The notes under the pieces are model-generated. The model made no database searches and had not been told where the DNA came from. It saw nothing but the letters and a program-made list of their open reading frames with translations. Position numbers and translations under genes: made by a program. From Flavobacteriaceae bacterium (GTDB taxonomy: Bacteria > Bacteroidota > Bacteroidia > Flavobacteriales > Flavobacteriaceae): a stretch of DNA of 64,000 nucleotides. Positions 17,384-26,787 of the stretch are shown piece by piece; positions within the stretch are counted from its first letter, which is position 1, and every line of letters begins with the position of its first letter. The stretch covers positions 992,001 to 1,056,000 of the forward strand of contig CP046177.1 in the NCBI GenBank assembly GCA_014075215.1. Direction: 5' to 3'.

Positions 17384-17782
17384 TTATTGCTTTGTATATA
17401 AATGAAGTTTTCCTCTTTCAGAAGTAATCGATAAAGTAGTTACTCCATTAGAATCAGTATGGATAGCACTTAATAAATCACAGGTTGTATCTAAATCTTC
17501 ATTATCTGTCAATTTTAAAAAAATATCATAATTTGCAGTTGTGATTCTTCCATTACATTCGGTTGTTATCCAATAATCATAAGTATCTGTTAAAGCATTA
17601 TCATAATAATGATATAATTTACCATTTGAACTAAATATCAGTTTGACATTATTATCTTCGTTGTGAATCCAGGTGCCAATAATTTTACTATCTAAATTTG
17701 GTTCCTGTATCTGTTGTGCTTTGCAGCTTAATGAGACAATCAGGAGAGTTGTGGTTATTAATGTGATTTTTATTTTTTTCAT
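17384..17782 (-). CDS. Small secreted lipocalin-like protein; immunity candidate for the GH19 protein
   Basis: 132 aa with a signal peptide and lipobox-like Cys20 (LLIVSLSCKAQ). The mature part has the short lipocalin-type pattern often seen in Bacteroidota (IIGTWIHNEDNNVKLIFSSNGKLYHYYD) and four further Cys. It starts six bases after the stop of the GH19-tipped gene, so they form one operon. By analogy with periplasmic immunity proteins paired to peptidoglycan hydrolases, it may protect the producer. No direct evidence of binding is visible. Confidence 0.65.
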   Translation of the reverse strand: MKKIKITLITTTLLIVSLSCKAQQIQEPNLDSKIIGTWIHNEDNNVKLIFSSNGKLYHYYDNALTDTYDYWITTECNGRITTANYDIFLKLTDNEDLDTTCDLLSAIHTDSNGVTTLSITSERGKLHLYTKQ

Positions 17783-17788
17783 TTTATT

Positions 17789-19438
17789 TTAATTTTTACA
17801 GTTTATTGAATCTTTTGCTTTTTGAAACCGTTGCTTTCTATCTAACAAACCAGTTTTAGCTTTATTTATTCTTTTAGTTACTTTTTCTACTGTTGCGTTT
17901 CTATCTACAGTAATTTTATCAAGTACCCTATATTTATAGTACCAAAGCCCACTTAGTATAGCCAGGGTATCGTTACCGGAAATGAGATCAGGATTGGCAA
18001 CAAAATCTTTATCCGGGTCATAGTTGTTATTATACCATTCTTTAAATCTACGGTAATTTTCTTTCCATGTCAATTGTAAAATGCCTCTCCCTCTATAGTT
18101 CCAACCATCCCCACTGACCTCATCTCCGTTTTCATATTTACAACACATGGCTGCATTTGCTAATTTTTCTTCATTATTTATATAATCTCCTGCATATAAC
18201 TTTGTGGGGTTCGCAATTGTATCCATTGTAAATTTATCATATCTATTTGGGATTAAAGATGCAGTATAATAATTCAAACTCTCTCTGACATTCAATGTTC
18301 TAAATCCTCCCGTTTCATGACCTGCCTGTGCCAAAAAATGTTGTAGCTCTTCTTTGGTATTAATCCCCAGATCTTTTGCTTTTTCATTGATCACTGTTGC
18401 TAAAGTTGCCAGAGTAGTATCACTTGCATTGGGGAAGATCTTTTTTAAATCTTCTTTAGAAGTATTACAATCATCTTCAACACAATATTCCGTAACAGGA
18501 TCTTCTCTATAGCCTACAGGACATAAACAAAGACCCGCTACATATATTTTACCACTTGCAAGTGGCGGACACCTGGGGTCTGCTAACTCAATAGGAGCCG
18601 TAAGCGTTGTATCTCCATCACCATCGGAGTTTCTTCCTCCGCCACCAATAAGCTGATCTCCGGAGCCATCATCTCCTCCCAGCGGGTCTCCCACAGGGCT
18701 GTCCGGAACACCGTAGTTCTCACAATGTGAAAAATCTATATATAACAGCGGACTTCCACTACAGTAGGTAACCCCATCGTTTTGCAAAACCGGCCAGTGT
18801 CCGTCTGCATTGCCTCCCAAATTACAGTGGTCATATACCAAAATACTTTCACAAGGACCGCTACCCGTACCACTACCATCATTCGGAAAAACCCAGTCAA
18901 AAGCATCTCTGGAAGACAGATTAAGATCTTCCAAACTTAAGTATTCTTCGGAAATCACATACGAAGTGGCCTTCTCATACAAGGTTTCGGAATCGGTAAG
19001 GTCAGTGAACTCATAAGAGACCAAGAAATAGGTAAACACACCGTTGTGTTTTTTTACCAGAAAGTTTTCAAAGTCAGAAGTTTCCAAAACAGGGCTCTCT
19101 GTCTGAAATGTCCAGGTGATGACATTGTCTATGACAATTCTGTTAATCTCATCAGTAAAGATGGTTAGGCCTGCTGCTACCTCAGTAGCACTTCTGCTAT
19201 GGATACTTTGTGGCGAGTGCTTGGAAAATCGTCTTTCAATCAGAGGTAAAGAGGGTTTTATTTCCTTGTCTGCAAGTAGTTCCTGATAGGTTATTTTGGT
19301 TAAGGAATACTTGAGTTTGTTAGAGGTAACGGTGTTTTGAAGGCTCATAAAGTCTTCTCGGATACAGTTCCATAAGAACAAAGATACGCCAAAGACCAAG
19401 GCCCCGATTTTGATGAATGGAGTTTTTTTCATTTTCAT
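17789..19438 (-). CDS. Modular lipoprotein: shared N-terminal domain plus C-terminal GH19 hydrolase
   Basis: 549 aa. Residues 1-280 are nearly identical to the neighbour at 15531-17333 (signal with Cys25, shared domain, Gly-rich linker). A short Cys-rich segment (CPPLASGKIYVAGLCLCPVG) follows, then a glycoside hydrolase family 19 domain from about 325: the catalytic Glu375 in GHETGGF, and NYRGRGILQLTWKENY at 447-462. Bacterial GH19 domains cut chitin or, in many toxins and phage lysins, peptidoglycan. Fusion to a shared lipoprotein module with a small secreted partner immediately downstream suggests an anti-bacterial effector; a chitin-feeding enzyme is less likely without chitin-binding domains but possible. 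Confidence 0.8.
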   Translation of the reverse strand: MKMKKTPFIKIGALVFGVSLFLWNCIREDFMSLQNTVTSNKLKYSLTKITYQELLADKEIKPSLPLIERRFSKHSPQSIHSRSATEVAAGLTIFTDEINRIVIDNVITWTFQTESPVLETSDFENFLVKKHNGVFTYFLVSYEFTDLTDSETLYEKATSYVISEEYLSLEDLNLSSRDAFDWVFPNDGSGTGSGPCESILVYDHCNLGGNADGHWPVLQNDGVTYCSGSPLLYIDFSHCENYGVPDSPVGDPLGGDDGSGDQLIGGGGRNSDGDGDTTLTAPIELADPRCPPLASGKIYVAGLCLCPVGYREDPVTEYCVEDDCNTSKEDLKKIFPNASDTTLATLATVINEKAKDLGINTKEELQHFLAQAGHETGGFRTLNVRESLNYYTASLIPNRYDKFTMDTIANPTKLYAGDYINNEEKLANAAMCCKYENGDEVSGDGWNYRGRGILQLTWKENYRRFKEWYNNNYDPDKDFVANPDLISGNDTLAILSGLWYYKYRVLDKITVDRNATVEKVTKRINKAKTGLLDRKQRFQKAKDSINCKN

Positions 19439-19477
19439 GATTTGACAGATTTTAATATTAGAAACTTACATCTTATT
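18593..19477 (-). repeat. Near-identical 5' gene block, copy 2
   Basis: The partner of 16479-17372, including the same 35 bases upstream of the start codon. The two blocks are direct repeats 2.1 kb apart, so recombination between them would delete the intervening effector tip and immunity gene. Confidence 0.85.
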
Positions 19478-19573
19478 CAAGTTAGCTACAATTTTTATGA
19501 GGTAAAAAAAGATGCTCATAGCAACCGAGTTTTGAATTTAGGACAAACTTATGACCTAAAGTAACACGTATCA

Positions 19574-19617
19574 ATCCCTGAAAACAATGAAATTTTGAAA
19601 TCACTGTTTCCAGGGAT
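19574..19617. repeat. Inverted repeat in a divergent intergenic region
   Basis: Arms ATCCCTGAAAACAATGA and TCACTGTTTCCAGGGAT pair with few mismatches. Related single arms occur at about 36421 (ATCCCTGAAAACAGTGAT) and 23921. It lies between divergent genes, so it is not an ordinary terminator. The rest of the gap 19439-19743 holds only the promoter-like box at 19705. Confidence 0.55.
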
Positions 19618-19704
19618 AGGGTATTTTTTGAAAAAAGCCTGAAAGTATATATCGGAAAAAATACAAATTAGCAGATTTCAAATCAATTTTAAAAAAGAAT
19701 GATG

Positions 19705-19712
19705 TATTTTTG
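19705..19712 (+). promoter_or_regulatory. -7 box upstream of the TonB-dependent receptor
   Basis: TATTTTTG matches TAnnTTTG, 31 bases before the start codon at 19744. No clear -33 TTTG at the ideal distance. Confidence 0.4.
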
Positions 19713-19743
19713 TTTATTATTTACAAAAAATAATTAAACAAAA

Positions 19744-22140
19744 ATGAAAAAAGGAATAGCAGCATTCACCACTTTTATCATAAGCCTATCTGTTTTTTCG
19801 CAGGGCAACATCAAAGGAAAGATAATAGATGCAAAAACGAGAGTTCCTCTCTCATCCGTAACCGTATTAATTTCCGGAACCGCAATAGGAACGACAAGTA
19901 ATGACGAGGGCGAATTTATATTTGACAATGCACCTTTGGGTTATGTAAAAATACAGGTTTCGTATATCGGATATAAAACGGTAGTTTCCGAAGATTACCT
20001 GGTAACAAAAGAAAAAACGCCATATATAGTCATTCCGTTAGATGAAGACAGTACCCAATTAGATGAGATTCTCATTAGAAAAAAGCTTTTTAAAAAAAAT
20101 CCGGAAAGCCCTTTATCTATTCAATCACTGGGTTTGGCAGAAATTGAAAAAATTCCGGGAGGAAATAGAGATATTTTAAAAGTATTGCAATCTTTACCCG
20201 GTGTAGCATCTAATCCCAGTTTTAGAAATGATATCATTATTCGAGGAGGTGGCCCATCGGAAAACAAGTTTTATTTAGACGGTATTGAAGTACCGGTAGT
20301 TAACCATTTTCAAACCCAGGGGGCCACAGGCGGGCCTGTTGGTATCATAAATACTGACCTTATAAGAAGTGCTGATTTTTACTCAAGTGCGTTTCCGGCT
20401 AACAGGGGAAATACGTTAAGTTCACTGATAACGTTTACACAAAAAAACGGAAACCCGGATAAATTAAATATTAGGGGAACTCTTGGCACTTCCGATGCAG
20501 GTATTACGTTAGACGGACCCATTGGTAAAAAAACAGTTTTTATTGCATCTGTTCGTCAATCATACTTAAAGCTGTTATTTAAACTCATTAAACTTCCTTT
20601 TTTACCTACTTATAATGATTTTCAGTTTAAAGTAAAAACGGATTTTAATGACAATAGCGAACTTTCTTTTATAGGTATTGGTGCCATAGATAAATTTGTA
20701 TTAAATGAAGAGGTGAATGACGGAATTGCAGATGAAGAAACCATAAAGAGAAATCGATATCTCTTGGGCAATATTCCTGAACAGGATCAGTGGAATTATA
20801 CCATAGGAACTACCTATAAAAGATATGGAAAAAATGGTATTCAGCAATTCATTTTAAGTAGAAATGAATGGAGCAATTCGACCATAAAGTATTTTCAAAA
20901 CTCAAGACAACCGACAGATTTGTTATTGCGATACAATTCAAAAGAAATTGAAAATAAACTTCGATTCGAGCATAAAATCAGTCTAAATACATACCGATTT
21001 AATTATGGATTAGCACTTGAGCAATCCACATATACCAATACCACTTTTCAACAAATTGCAAATAGTTCGGGGGCAGCTATAAGAAATTATAGTACAGATT
21101 TAGACATATTCAAATATGCTGTATTTGGTCAAATATCAAAAAAATATTTTAATGAAAAATTAGGAATTTCATTAGGGTTTAGAGTAGATGCCAACCACTA
21201 TAACGAAGAGATGAAAAATCCCTTAAACCAGTTTTCTCCAAGGGCTTCATTCAATTATGAAATCAATGACAGGTGGTTTTTAAATACAACTGCAGGAATA
21301 TATTATCAGTTGCCGGCATATACTACATTGGGTTTTAGGGATAATGCAGGTATATTGGTAAACAGAAACGAATTAAAATTTATAAGAGCAACCCACCTGG
21401 TAGCAGGATTGGAGTACAGACCCGAGGAAACATCAAAGATATCGTTTGAAACATTTTATAAGCAATATGACAACTATCCGTTTTCGGTAAGAGATCAAAT
21501 TAGTCTGGCCAATCTGGGTTCGGATTTTGGCGTGATAGGAACAGAGGAAGTTACCTCAACTTCTATGGGAAGAGCTTACGGTTTTGAATTTTTAGCACAG
21601 AAAAAATCATATGACGGCACCTATGGAATATTATCTTATACGTATGTGAGAAGCGAATTCAAAAATGCAATAAATCAATTCATTCCTTCTACCTGGGATA
21701 ACAGACACATACTTACATTTACCGGAGGGAAAAAGCTAAATAAAAACTGGGAAATAGGAGTAAAGTATCGCTTAGCCGGAGGGAGACCCTATACACCTTA
21801 TGATCCGGATGCTTCGTCTCAAATAGCGAATTACAATATAGCCAATCAGGGGATTTTAGATTTTTCACAATTAAATTCCTTACGAGTTCCCACTTTTAGG
21901 CAACTGGATGTCAGAGTAGACAAAACGTGGTTTTGGAAGAAATTTGCATTAAATTTTTATATAGATATTCAAAACCTACTGAATAATAAAACTACAGAGC
22001 CGCCTTTTTTGACGTCCACGCTAGATGCTAATGGAAATCCGCTGGCAGACCCCAATGATGCGAATAGATATGTTTTGGAAGAAATAGAAAATACAAACGG
22101 AAACATACTGCCAAGGTTTGGTTTTATTGTAGATTTTTAA
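19744..22140 (+). CDS. TonB-dependent outer membrane receptor
   Basis: 798 aa, intact. Signal peptide MKKGIAAFTTFIISLSVFSQ; then a carboxypeptidase-like regulatory (CarboxypepD_reg) domain at about 20-105 (GKIIDAKTRVPLSSVTV...VSYIGYKT); a plug domain with GNRDILKVLQSLPGVAS and DIIIRGGGPSENKFYLDGIEVP; and a 22-strand-type barrel ending in the aromatic-terminated GFIVDF. It imports an unknown large substrate using TonB energy. There is no SusD partner next to it, so a polysaccharide locus is unlikely; siderophore or peptide uptake is possible. Confidence 0.92.
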   Translation: MKKGIAAFTTFIISLSVFSQGNIKGKIIDAKTRVPLSSVTVLISGTAIGTTSNDEGEFIFDNAPLGYVKIQVSYIGYKTVVSEDYLVTKEKTPYIVIPLDEDSTQLDEILIRKKLFKKNPESPLSIQSLGLAEIEKIPGGNRDILKVLQSLPGVASNPSFRNDIIIRGGGPSENKFYLDGIEVPVVNHFQTQGATGGPVGIINTDLIRSADFYSSAFPANRGNTLSSLITFTQKNGNPDKLNIRGTLGTSDAGITLDGPIGKKTVFIASVRQSYLKLLFKLIKLPFLPTYNDFQFKVKTDFNDNSELSFIGIGAIDKFVLNEEVNDGIADEETIKRNRYLLGNIPEQDQWNYTIGTTYKRYGKNGIQQFILSRNEWSNSTIKYFQNSRQPTDLLLRYNSKEIENKLRFEHKISLNTYRFNYGLALEQSTYTNTTFQQIANSSGAAIRNYSTDLDIFKYAVFGQISKKYFNEKLGISLGFRVDANHYNEEMKNPLNQFSPRASFNYEINDRWFLNTTAGIYYQLPAYTTLGFRDNAGILVNRNELKFIRATHLVAGLEYRPEETSKISFETFYKQYDNYPFSVRDQISLANLGSDFGVIGTEEVTSTSMGRAYGFEFLAQKKSYDGTYGILSYTYVRSEFKNAINQFIPSTWDNRHILTFTGGKKLNKNWEIGVKYRLAGGRPYTPYDPDASSQIANYNIANQGILDFSQLNSLRVPTFRQLDVRVDKTWFWKKFALNFYIDIQNLLNNKTTEPPFLTSTLDANGNPLADPNDANRYVLEEIENTNGNILPRFGFIVDF

Positions 22141-22150
22141 TTTGATTTCC

Positions 22151-22240
22151 GAATATCCATTTAGATACCTAAGAAGAATCATTAGAACATTTTGGAAATC
22201 ATTGAATCATTGAATCTTTCAATTTTTAAATCTTTTAATT
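22151..22240 (+). repeat. AT-rich dispersed intergenic repeat
   Basis: GAATATCC...TTTAGATACCTAAGAAGAAT continuing to AATCTTTTAATTC matches 13005-13072 at most positions. Located between the TonB receptor and the DUF389 gene. Confidence 0.5.
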
Positions 22241-22328
22241 CCTCAATATCCAATTTTGATTTTTATAACATGAACTCATTCTGACTTTTTGTATATTTCC
22301 ATCAAAATTAATATAGAATTGATAACTT

Positions 22329-23792
22329 ATGGAAGAGCAACCTTTCAATGAAGACACGGTAGCGCAATCTAAAAAAGACATGCATAAAGATGCAAAAGGC
22401 CTATTGGAAAGCGCAAAAAAGTTTTTAGTTGAATTATTAGATTTCAGGCACGATACGGATCGGGCCGCTACTGTTGAAGCCATAAAAAATGATATTCCTT
22501 TTAAGGGAGCTACTGCCTGGATTTTAATTTTTGCAGTTTTCGTAGCCTCTATCGGGTTAAATGCAAACTCTACTGCAGTGGTCATTGGAGCCATGCTTAT
22601 ATCTCCTTTAATGGGCCCTATTTTAGGGGTAGGAATGTCTATTGCCATCAATGATATAGATACTCTTCGTAAATCGTTGATCAATCTTTCTACCATGATT
22701 GTGTTGAGTTTGATCACCGCGTTCTTTTTCTTTTATATTTTTCCTTTAAGTGAAGACAATTCGGAATTATTAGGGCGTGTTAAGCCGGATATCAGAGATG
22801 TATTAATTGCTTTTTTTGGCGGTTTGGCATTAATGGTTGCCAGAACAAAAAAAGGAACCATCGCTTCCGTGATTTTTGGAGTGGCAATTGCAACTGCCCT
22901 AATGCCTCCCTTATGTACGGCCGGATACGGACTGGCAATCGGAAATTTTTCGTATTTCTTTGGTGCTATGTACTTGTTTATCATCAACACCATTTTTATT
23001 GCATTGGCAACATTTTTAGTGCTAAAAGTATTGAAATTTCCAATGCTTAAATATGCAAATTCCGTAAGAAGAAAACGTATTGCGCAGTTAGCCTCATTAC
23101 TGGCTTTCGTAGTGATGATTCCGGCTATTTACACATTTATAATAGTCTATAAGGACAACAAAATAAACCACCAGATAGCTGCATTTGTGAAAAATGATGT
23201 GAAAAATGTAGATGAACTGCAACTAATGGAATATGACGTTGATTTGGAAAATAAAACGGTACAATTGAATTTTTTTAATGAAACGACAGGGGCCATAGAG
23301 AATTTTTTAAAAAATGATTTTAATGATAAAACCAAATATCCCGATTTGGAAGGTTTTAAACTTAAGATTAAAGGAAGTAATACAAAGAGTTTTGAAATGA
23401 TCACTACTGCCTACAAAGATAAAATTCAAGAATTGCGGGAAAGTAAAAATGTCATCACCGGTTTGCAAAAACAAATCAGTGATTTGCAAAATACAATTAG
23501 TACTTTAAACCAGAGGATAGAGGAAAATGCACTCTCGAAAAATCAAAAGGTAATTGCTTTTAGTAGTATTGCAAAAGATGCAAAAATCAGATATCGTGAA
23601 ATTGAAAAAATAGGTTTTGCAAATATGGTATCATCAAAGGATTTTATAAAAATTGATACCATTCCTTTGGTTATGATTGCCTGGAATACTGCTCTTAATG
23701 ATAGTATTATTGCGCTTAAAGAAAAAGAATTAAAAATCTGGCTACAAACAGCACTGGCTCTTGATACGTTATATATCAAAAGAGATGATTGA
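22329..23792 (+). CDS. DUF389 (TIGR00341-type) membrane protein
   Basis: 487 aa. The N-terminal half is a DUF389 domain with about six membrane segments: the conserved ANSTAVVIGAMLISPLMGPI, KKGTIASVIFGVAIATALMPPLCTAGYGLA and FGAMYLFIINTIFIALATF. The C-terminal half (about 280-487) is soluble and contains a coiled coil (LQKQISDLQNTISTLNQRI). The family's function is not established. The gene stands alone. Confidence 0.88.
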   Translation: MEEQPFNEDTVAQSKKDMHKDAKGLLESAKKFLVELLDFRHDTDRAATVEAIKNDIPFKGATAWILIFAVFVASIGLNANSTAVVIGAMLISPLMGPILGVGMSIAINDIDTLRKSLINLSTMIVLSLITAFFFFYIFPLSEDNSELLGRVKPDIRDVLIAFFGGLALMVARTKKGTIASVIFGVAIATALMPPLCTAGYGLAIGNFSYFFGAMYLFIINTIFIALATFLVLKVLKFPMLKYANSVRRKRIAQLASLLAFVVMIPAIYTFIIVYKDNKINHQIAAFVKNDVKNVDELQLMEYDVDLENKTVQLNFFNETTGAIENFLKNDFNDKTKYPDLEGFKLKIKGSNTKSFEMITTAYKDKIQELRESKNVITGLQKQISDLQNTISTLNQRIEENALSKNQKVIAFSSIAKDAKIRYREIEKIGFANMVSSKDFIKIDTIPLVMIAWNTALNDSIIALKEKELKIWLQTALALDTLYIKRDD

Positions 23793-23991
23793 TACGGTTT
23801 CAAAGTTCATAAAGTTAGAAAGTGGGAAAGTAGTGTGTGTAACTTAATTCAAAACTTTATAACTTTTAATCTTCAATCTTTTAATTTTTCAATCTTAAAT
23901 TTACAGAGATTCCTCCTTGAAAACAGTGGAATTTGAGATTGTCGTTTTCAATAATAGTGTATTTTGGAATATAATTTACTCCTCGAACTCA

Positions 23992-24567
23992 TCACCCCCA
24001 TGCTCCTCTGGTTTTTATATTCGCTTCACAAAGGCGAATAATTTCTTGAATTCTTTTGAGTCGTGTTGTCTCTCTTTTAGCCTGGTTTAACCAATACAGG
24101 TAATTTTTTCGGTAACTGGGTGCAAAATTCTGATAATTCTTAAAGGCGATTTTGTTTTGGTCAAAAGCGACTTGTAAATCTCTTGGAATGATACCGTTTT
24201 CCACATCATCCAAAGCAGTCCAGGAACCATTTTGTTTTCCGATTTCTATGATTGCCAATCCGCTTTTGTGCATCAAATCAGCAGCAGTTAATTCCCGGAT
24301 ATATTTTTTGTTGAGCGCACTCCATACACTTTTTGGGTTTCTCGGGCAAAAATATTGCCGTCTTTTTCCATTACCCAAACTTTTTACGGTAGCATCTATC
24401 CAACCATAACAGAGAGCAGCTTTTACGGCCTCTTCCCAACGCATACTGGGAATCTTTGTTTCTACCTTGTAGAAAATTAAAAAGACACCACCTGAAGAAT
24501 TGTGGTTTTTTGCCAACCATTTTCTCCATTCGGTATCGGTTTTAAAATAGAGTTCAGGTTTTTCCAA
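23992..24567 (-). CDS. YdeI/OmpD-associated (OmdA) family protein
   Basis: 191 aa. Conserved blocks: WEEAVKAALCYGWIDATVKSL, RRQYFCPRNPKSVWSALN and the C-terminal NFAPSYRKNYLYWLNQAKRETTRLKRI typical of YdeI/OmdA proteins. The family has been linked to resistance to cationic peptides and bacteriocins, but the mechanism is unclear. It lies ten bases behind the CBM9-like gene and may be in its transcript. Confidence 0.85.
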   Translation of the reverse strand: MEKPELYFKTDTEWRKWLAKNHNSSGGVFLIFYKVETKIPSMRWEEAVKAALCYGWIDATVKSLGNGKRRQYFCPRNPKSVWSALNKKYIRELTAADLMHKSGLAIIEIGKQNGSWTALDDVENGIIPRDLQVAFDQNKIAFKNYQNFAPSYRKNYLYWLNQAKRETTRLKRIQEIIRLCEANIKTRGAWG

Positions 24568-24577
24568 GAGTTCTGCT

Positions 24578-25306
24578 TTATTCTTTTAACAAAATTGTTC
24601 CAAAAACAGAAGCATCTATCCAGCCTCGATTTTTATCTTTTCCATTGATAAAGACGGAACCTATAAAATTTTCTCTCTCTGAACTATAATCATTATCACA
24701 ATAGGCAATTGCAAATCCAATTTTTTTTCCCGCAATTAATGGTATAGGTTCTTGTGAACCTCCAAAAGTATAAGTATCCGGAAAAAGCGATATTTTGAAT
24801 TCCCACGTAGAAATTTTACCTATAGTTTGTCTTTTTGACTGTACATGATTGTTGAATAATTTTGGAGTATCCAAAGCATCCAGATCTACTACGTTTCCAT
24901 CTAGTGCAACATGATATGCAAAAGCATTATGATTATATTGATGTTCGCCACCACTATTATCTTCATCAATGAAAATTTCAATACAATCATCATCCCACCA
25001 AAGTTTTAAAGGATCATCGTATTGATCTAATAATACATCGTCTACTATTTCTACAAGAATATACAAAACTTCTTTAGACCAAGAGAGTTTATATCTTCCT
25101 GAAAAATCGGAAGAATTTACTTCTTTGCCCAACCAGAATTGGTCAATTAATAACCATGAACTCTTATCCCATGTTTTTTCATCGGAAATGCCATCAATTG
25201 TAATTTTGTCAATTGTTTTGTTGACTTTATGGAGTTGATGCTCTTTTTTTTGCCCAAAACTAATGGTAAAAAAGAGGCTAAACAAAATTTTCAAACATAA
25301 CTTCAT
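24578..25306 (-). CDS. Secreted CBM9-like (DOMON-type) sugar-binding protein
   Basis: 242 aa with signal peptide (LCLKILFSLFFTISFGQ). The remainder looks like a carbohydrate-binding module family 9 fold: IDGISDEKTWDKSSW...FSGRYKLSWSKEVLYILVEIVDD, DDCIEIFIDEDNSGG and FKISLFPDTY. Its start codon overlaps the stop of the M28 peptidase gene by one base (TAATG), so the two are translationally coupled. The role is probably binding of a surface or substrate sugar; ligand unknown. Confidence 0.8.
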   Translation of the reverse strand: MKLCLKILFSLFFTISFGQKKEHQLHKVNKTIDKITIDGISDEKTWDKSSWLLIDQFWLGKEVNSSDFSGRYKLSWSKEVLYILVEIVDDVLLDQYDDPLKLWWDDDCIEIFIDEDNSGGEHQYNHNAFAYHVALDGNVVDLDALDTPKLFNNHVQSKRQTIGKISTWEFKISLFPDTYTFGGSQEPIPLIAGKKIGFAIAYCDNDYSSERENFIGSVFINGKDKNRGWIDASVFGTILLKE

Positions 25307-26640
25307 TATCTATTTCTTATAATTCCGGAAGGGAACGTTACAATGCTTTCATGGCCATTTTCTCCCACTGCTGCAACGCCGAAAAGGAAATTATCAATGA
25401 CCATTCCTTCCAATGTATATTTGTTGGTATTTTCTACATACTGAAAATGATCCCAGGTGGGCGAAGTGGTATCTCTCCAATAGATTTTATACCCTTTTAC
25501 TCCTTCAACGTTATCCCACTGTAAAATTGCTGCCGGTGCTACCATTCCACCGATTTTTACGTTTTTTGGAGCCGGCGGAGCCCAGGCAATAGCTGCTAAA
25601 TTAATGGCATTTACTGCGGTTAACTTTTTTGCATATTCAAAATTAACAAACTTGATCTTATCACCGTATTCTATACCATTTTCCGTACGAATGTCTTGAT
25701 GTTGTTGTGTGTAGTTTTCGTGCATTTCCATGATTCTGACCCCGGCAAAACCGGCATCATTAAAAGGCCTGTGATGCCCGCCACGCCCAAAACGATCCAA
25801 TCGATATATCATTTTAGGGTTCATTTCCGGCATATACATTTTGGTTGTTTTATATATGAAACGTGCCAATTGACGGGAAATTCCGTCTATTTCACCCCCG
25901 TAAAATCGACGCAAACGCCTTTGTTTTTCCGTTTCCGTTGGAGGAACCGGTTCTGAAAATATCCTAAAGGTTCTATTGTCGATGACTCCGTCAACACCTT
26001 TGATATTTCCAATCATATCATTATTTAAAATTCCAATGATATCCCAACCTTTTTCTTTGACATAGGCAGCTAATCCGCGACCACCAAACAACCCTTGTTC
26101 TTCTCCTGATAAACCGACATACATAATGCTATTTTCGAGTGTATATTTAGATAAAACTCTGGCTGCTTCAATAGCTCCGGCCATTCCCGAAGCGTTGTCA
26201 TTTGCCCCGGGAGCATCTGATGTGTAATTGTTGGGATCGGATACGCGAGAGTCAATATCTCCACTCATAATGATATACCTGTCCGGATATTTTGTCCCTC
26301 TTTGAATTGCCACTACATTCACTACCATGACATCTTTTATAATTCTTCTTTTATTAGCTTTTACCAAATCCTTTTGATAAAATACATCCAGACAATGGTT
26401 ACAATCAGAAGAAATGTTGTCAAATTCGGATTTTATCCAACGTCTTGCTGCTCCAATGCCCCTGGTTTGAGAAATGGTGTCACTCATAGTATGCCTGGTT
26501 CCAAAATTTGCTAATATGGTAATGTCATTTTTTATTCTTTCTGCACTGATAGTATTTACAATATCATACATCCTTGTGTCTATTTGTGCTTGTAGCATTT
26601 CTAATGAAAGAAAGGCAATGATGCATAATCTTTTACTCAT
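25306..26640 (-). CDS. Secreted M28-family metallopeptidase with C-terminal FnIII-like domain
   Basis: 444 aa with signal peptide. The catalytic domain (about 30-350) shows M28 metal sites: GANDNASGMAG, the Glu pair in SGEEQGLFGGRG, NNDMIGN and a late His in EMHENYTQQH. At the position of the usual first His-x-Asp it has SGDIDSR, so Asp replaces His; I believe this occurs in Bacteroidota homologs, but zinc binding should be confirmed. The C-terminus (about 360-444) is a fibronectin III-like domain (APKNVKIGG...YKIYWRDTTSPTWDHFQYV). Likely an exported aminopeptidase for peptide scavenging. Confidence 0.88.
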   Translation of the reverse strand: MSKRLCIIAFLSLEMLQAQIDTRMYDIVNTISAERIKNDITILANFGTRHTMSDTISQTRGIGAARRWIKSEFDNISSDCNHCLDVFYQKDLVKANKRRIIKDVMVVNVVAIQRGTKYPDRYIIMSGDIDSRVSDPNNYTSDAPGANDNASGMAGAIEAARVLSKYTLENSIMYVGLSGEEQGLFGGRGLAAYVKEKGWDIIGILNNDMIGNIKGVDGVIDNRTFRIFSEPVPPTETEKQRRLRRFYGGEIDGISRQLARFIYKTTKMYMPEMNPKMIYRLDRFGRGGHHRPFNDAGFAGVRIMEMHENYTQQHQDIRTENGIEYGDKIKFVNFEYAKKLTAVNAINLAAIAWAPPAPKNVKIGGMVAPAAILQWDNVEGVKGYKIYWRDTTSPTWDHFQYVENTNKYTLEGMVIDNFLFGVAAVGENGHESIVTFPSGIIRNR

Positions 26641-26733
26641 ACTGTTGGATTTAAAATTGCAAAACGGAATTTATATAGGTATTGGATTTATGGTGTTCTT
26701 TAACTTGTTTAAAGATACTGACTTTACAAATAA

Positions 26734-26759
26734 TAAAAAAACCGGCTGGATATAGCCGG
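26734..26759 (-). terminator. Terminator behind the DUF6249 gene
   Basis: On the minus strand CCGGCT-ATATCC-AGCCGG is followed by a run of T (complement of 26734-26741). It lies 28 bases after the stop at 26788. Confidence 0.8.
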
Positions 26760-26787
26760 CTTGCATAGTAGAGGTTTGGTTTGCTGC

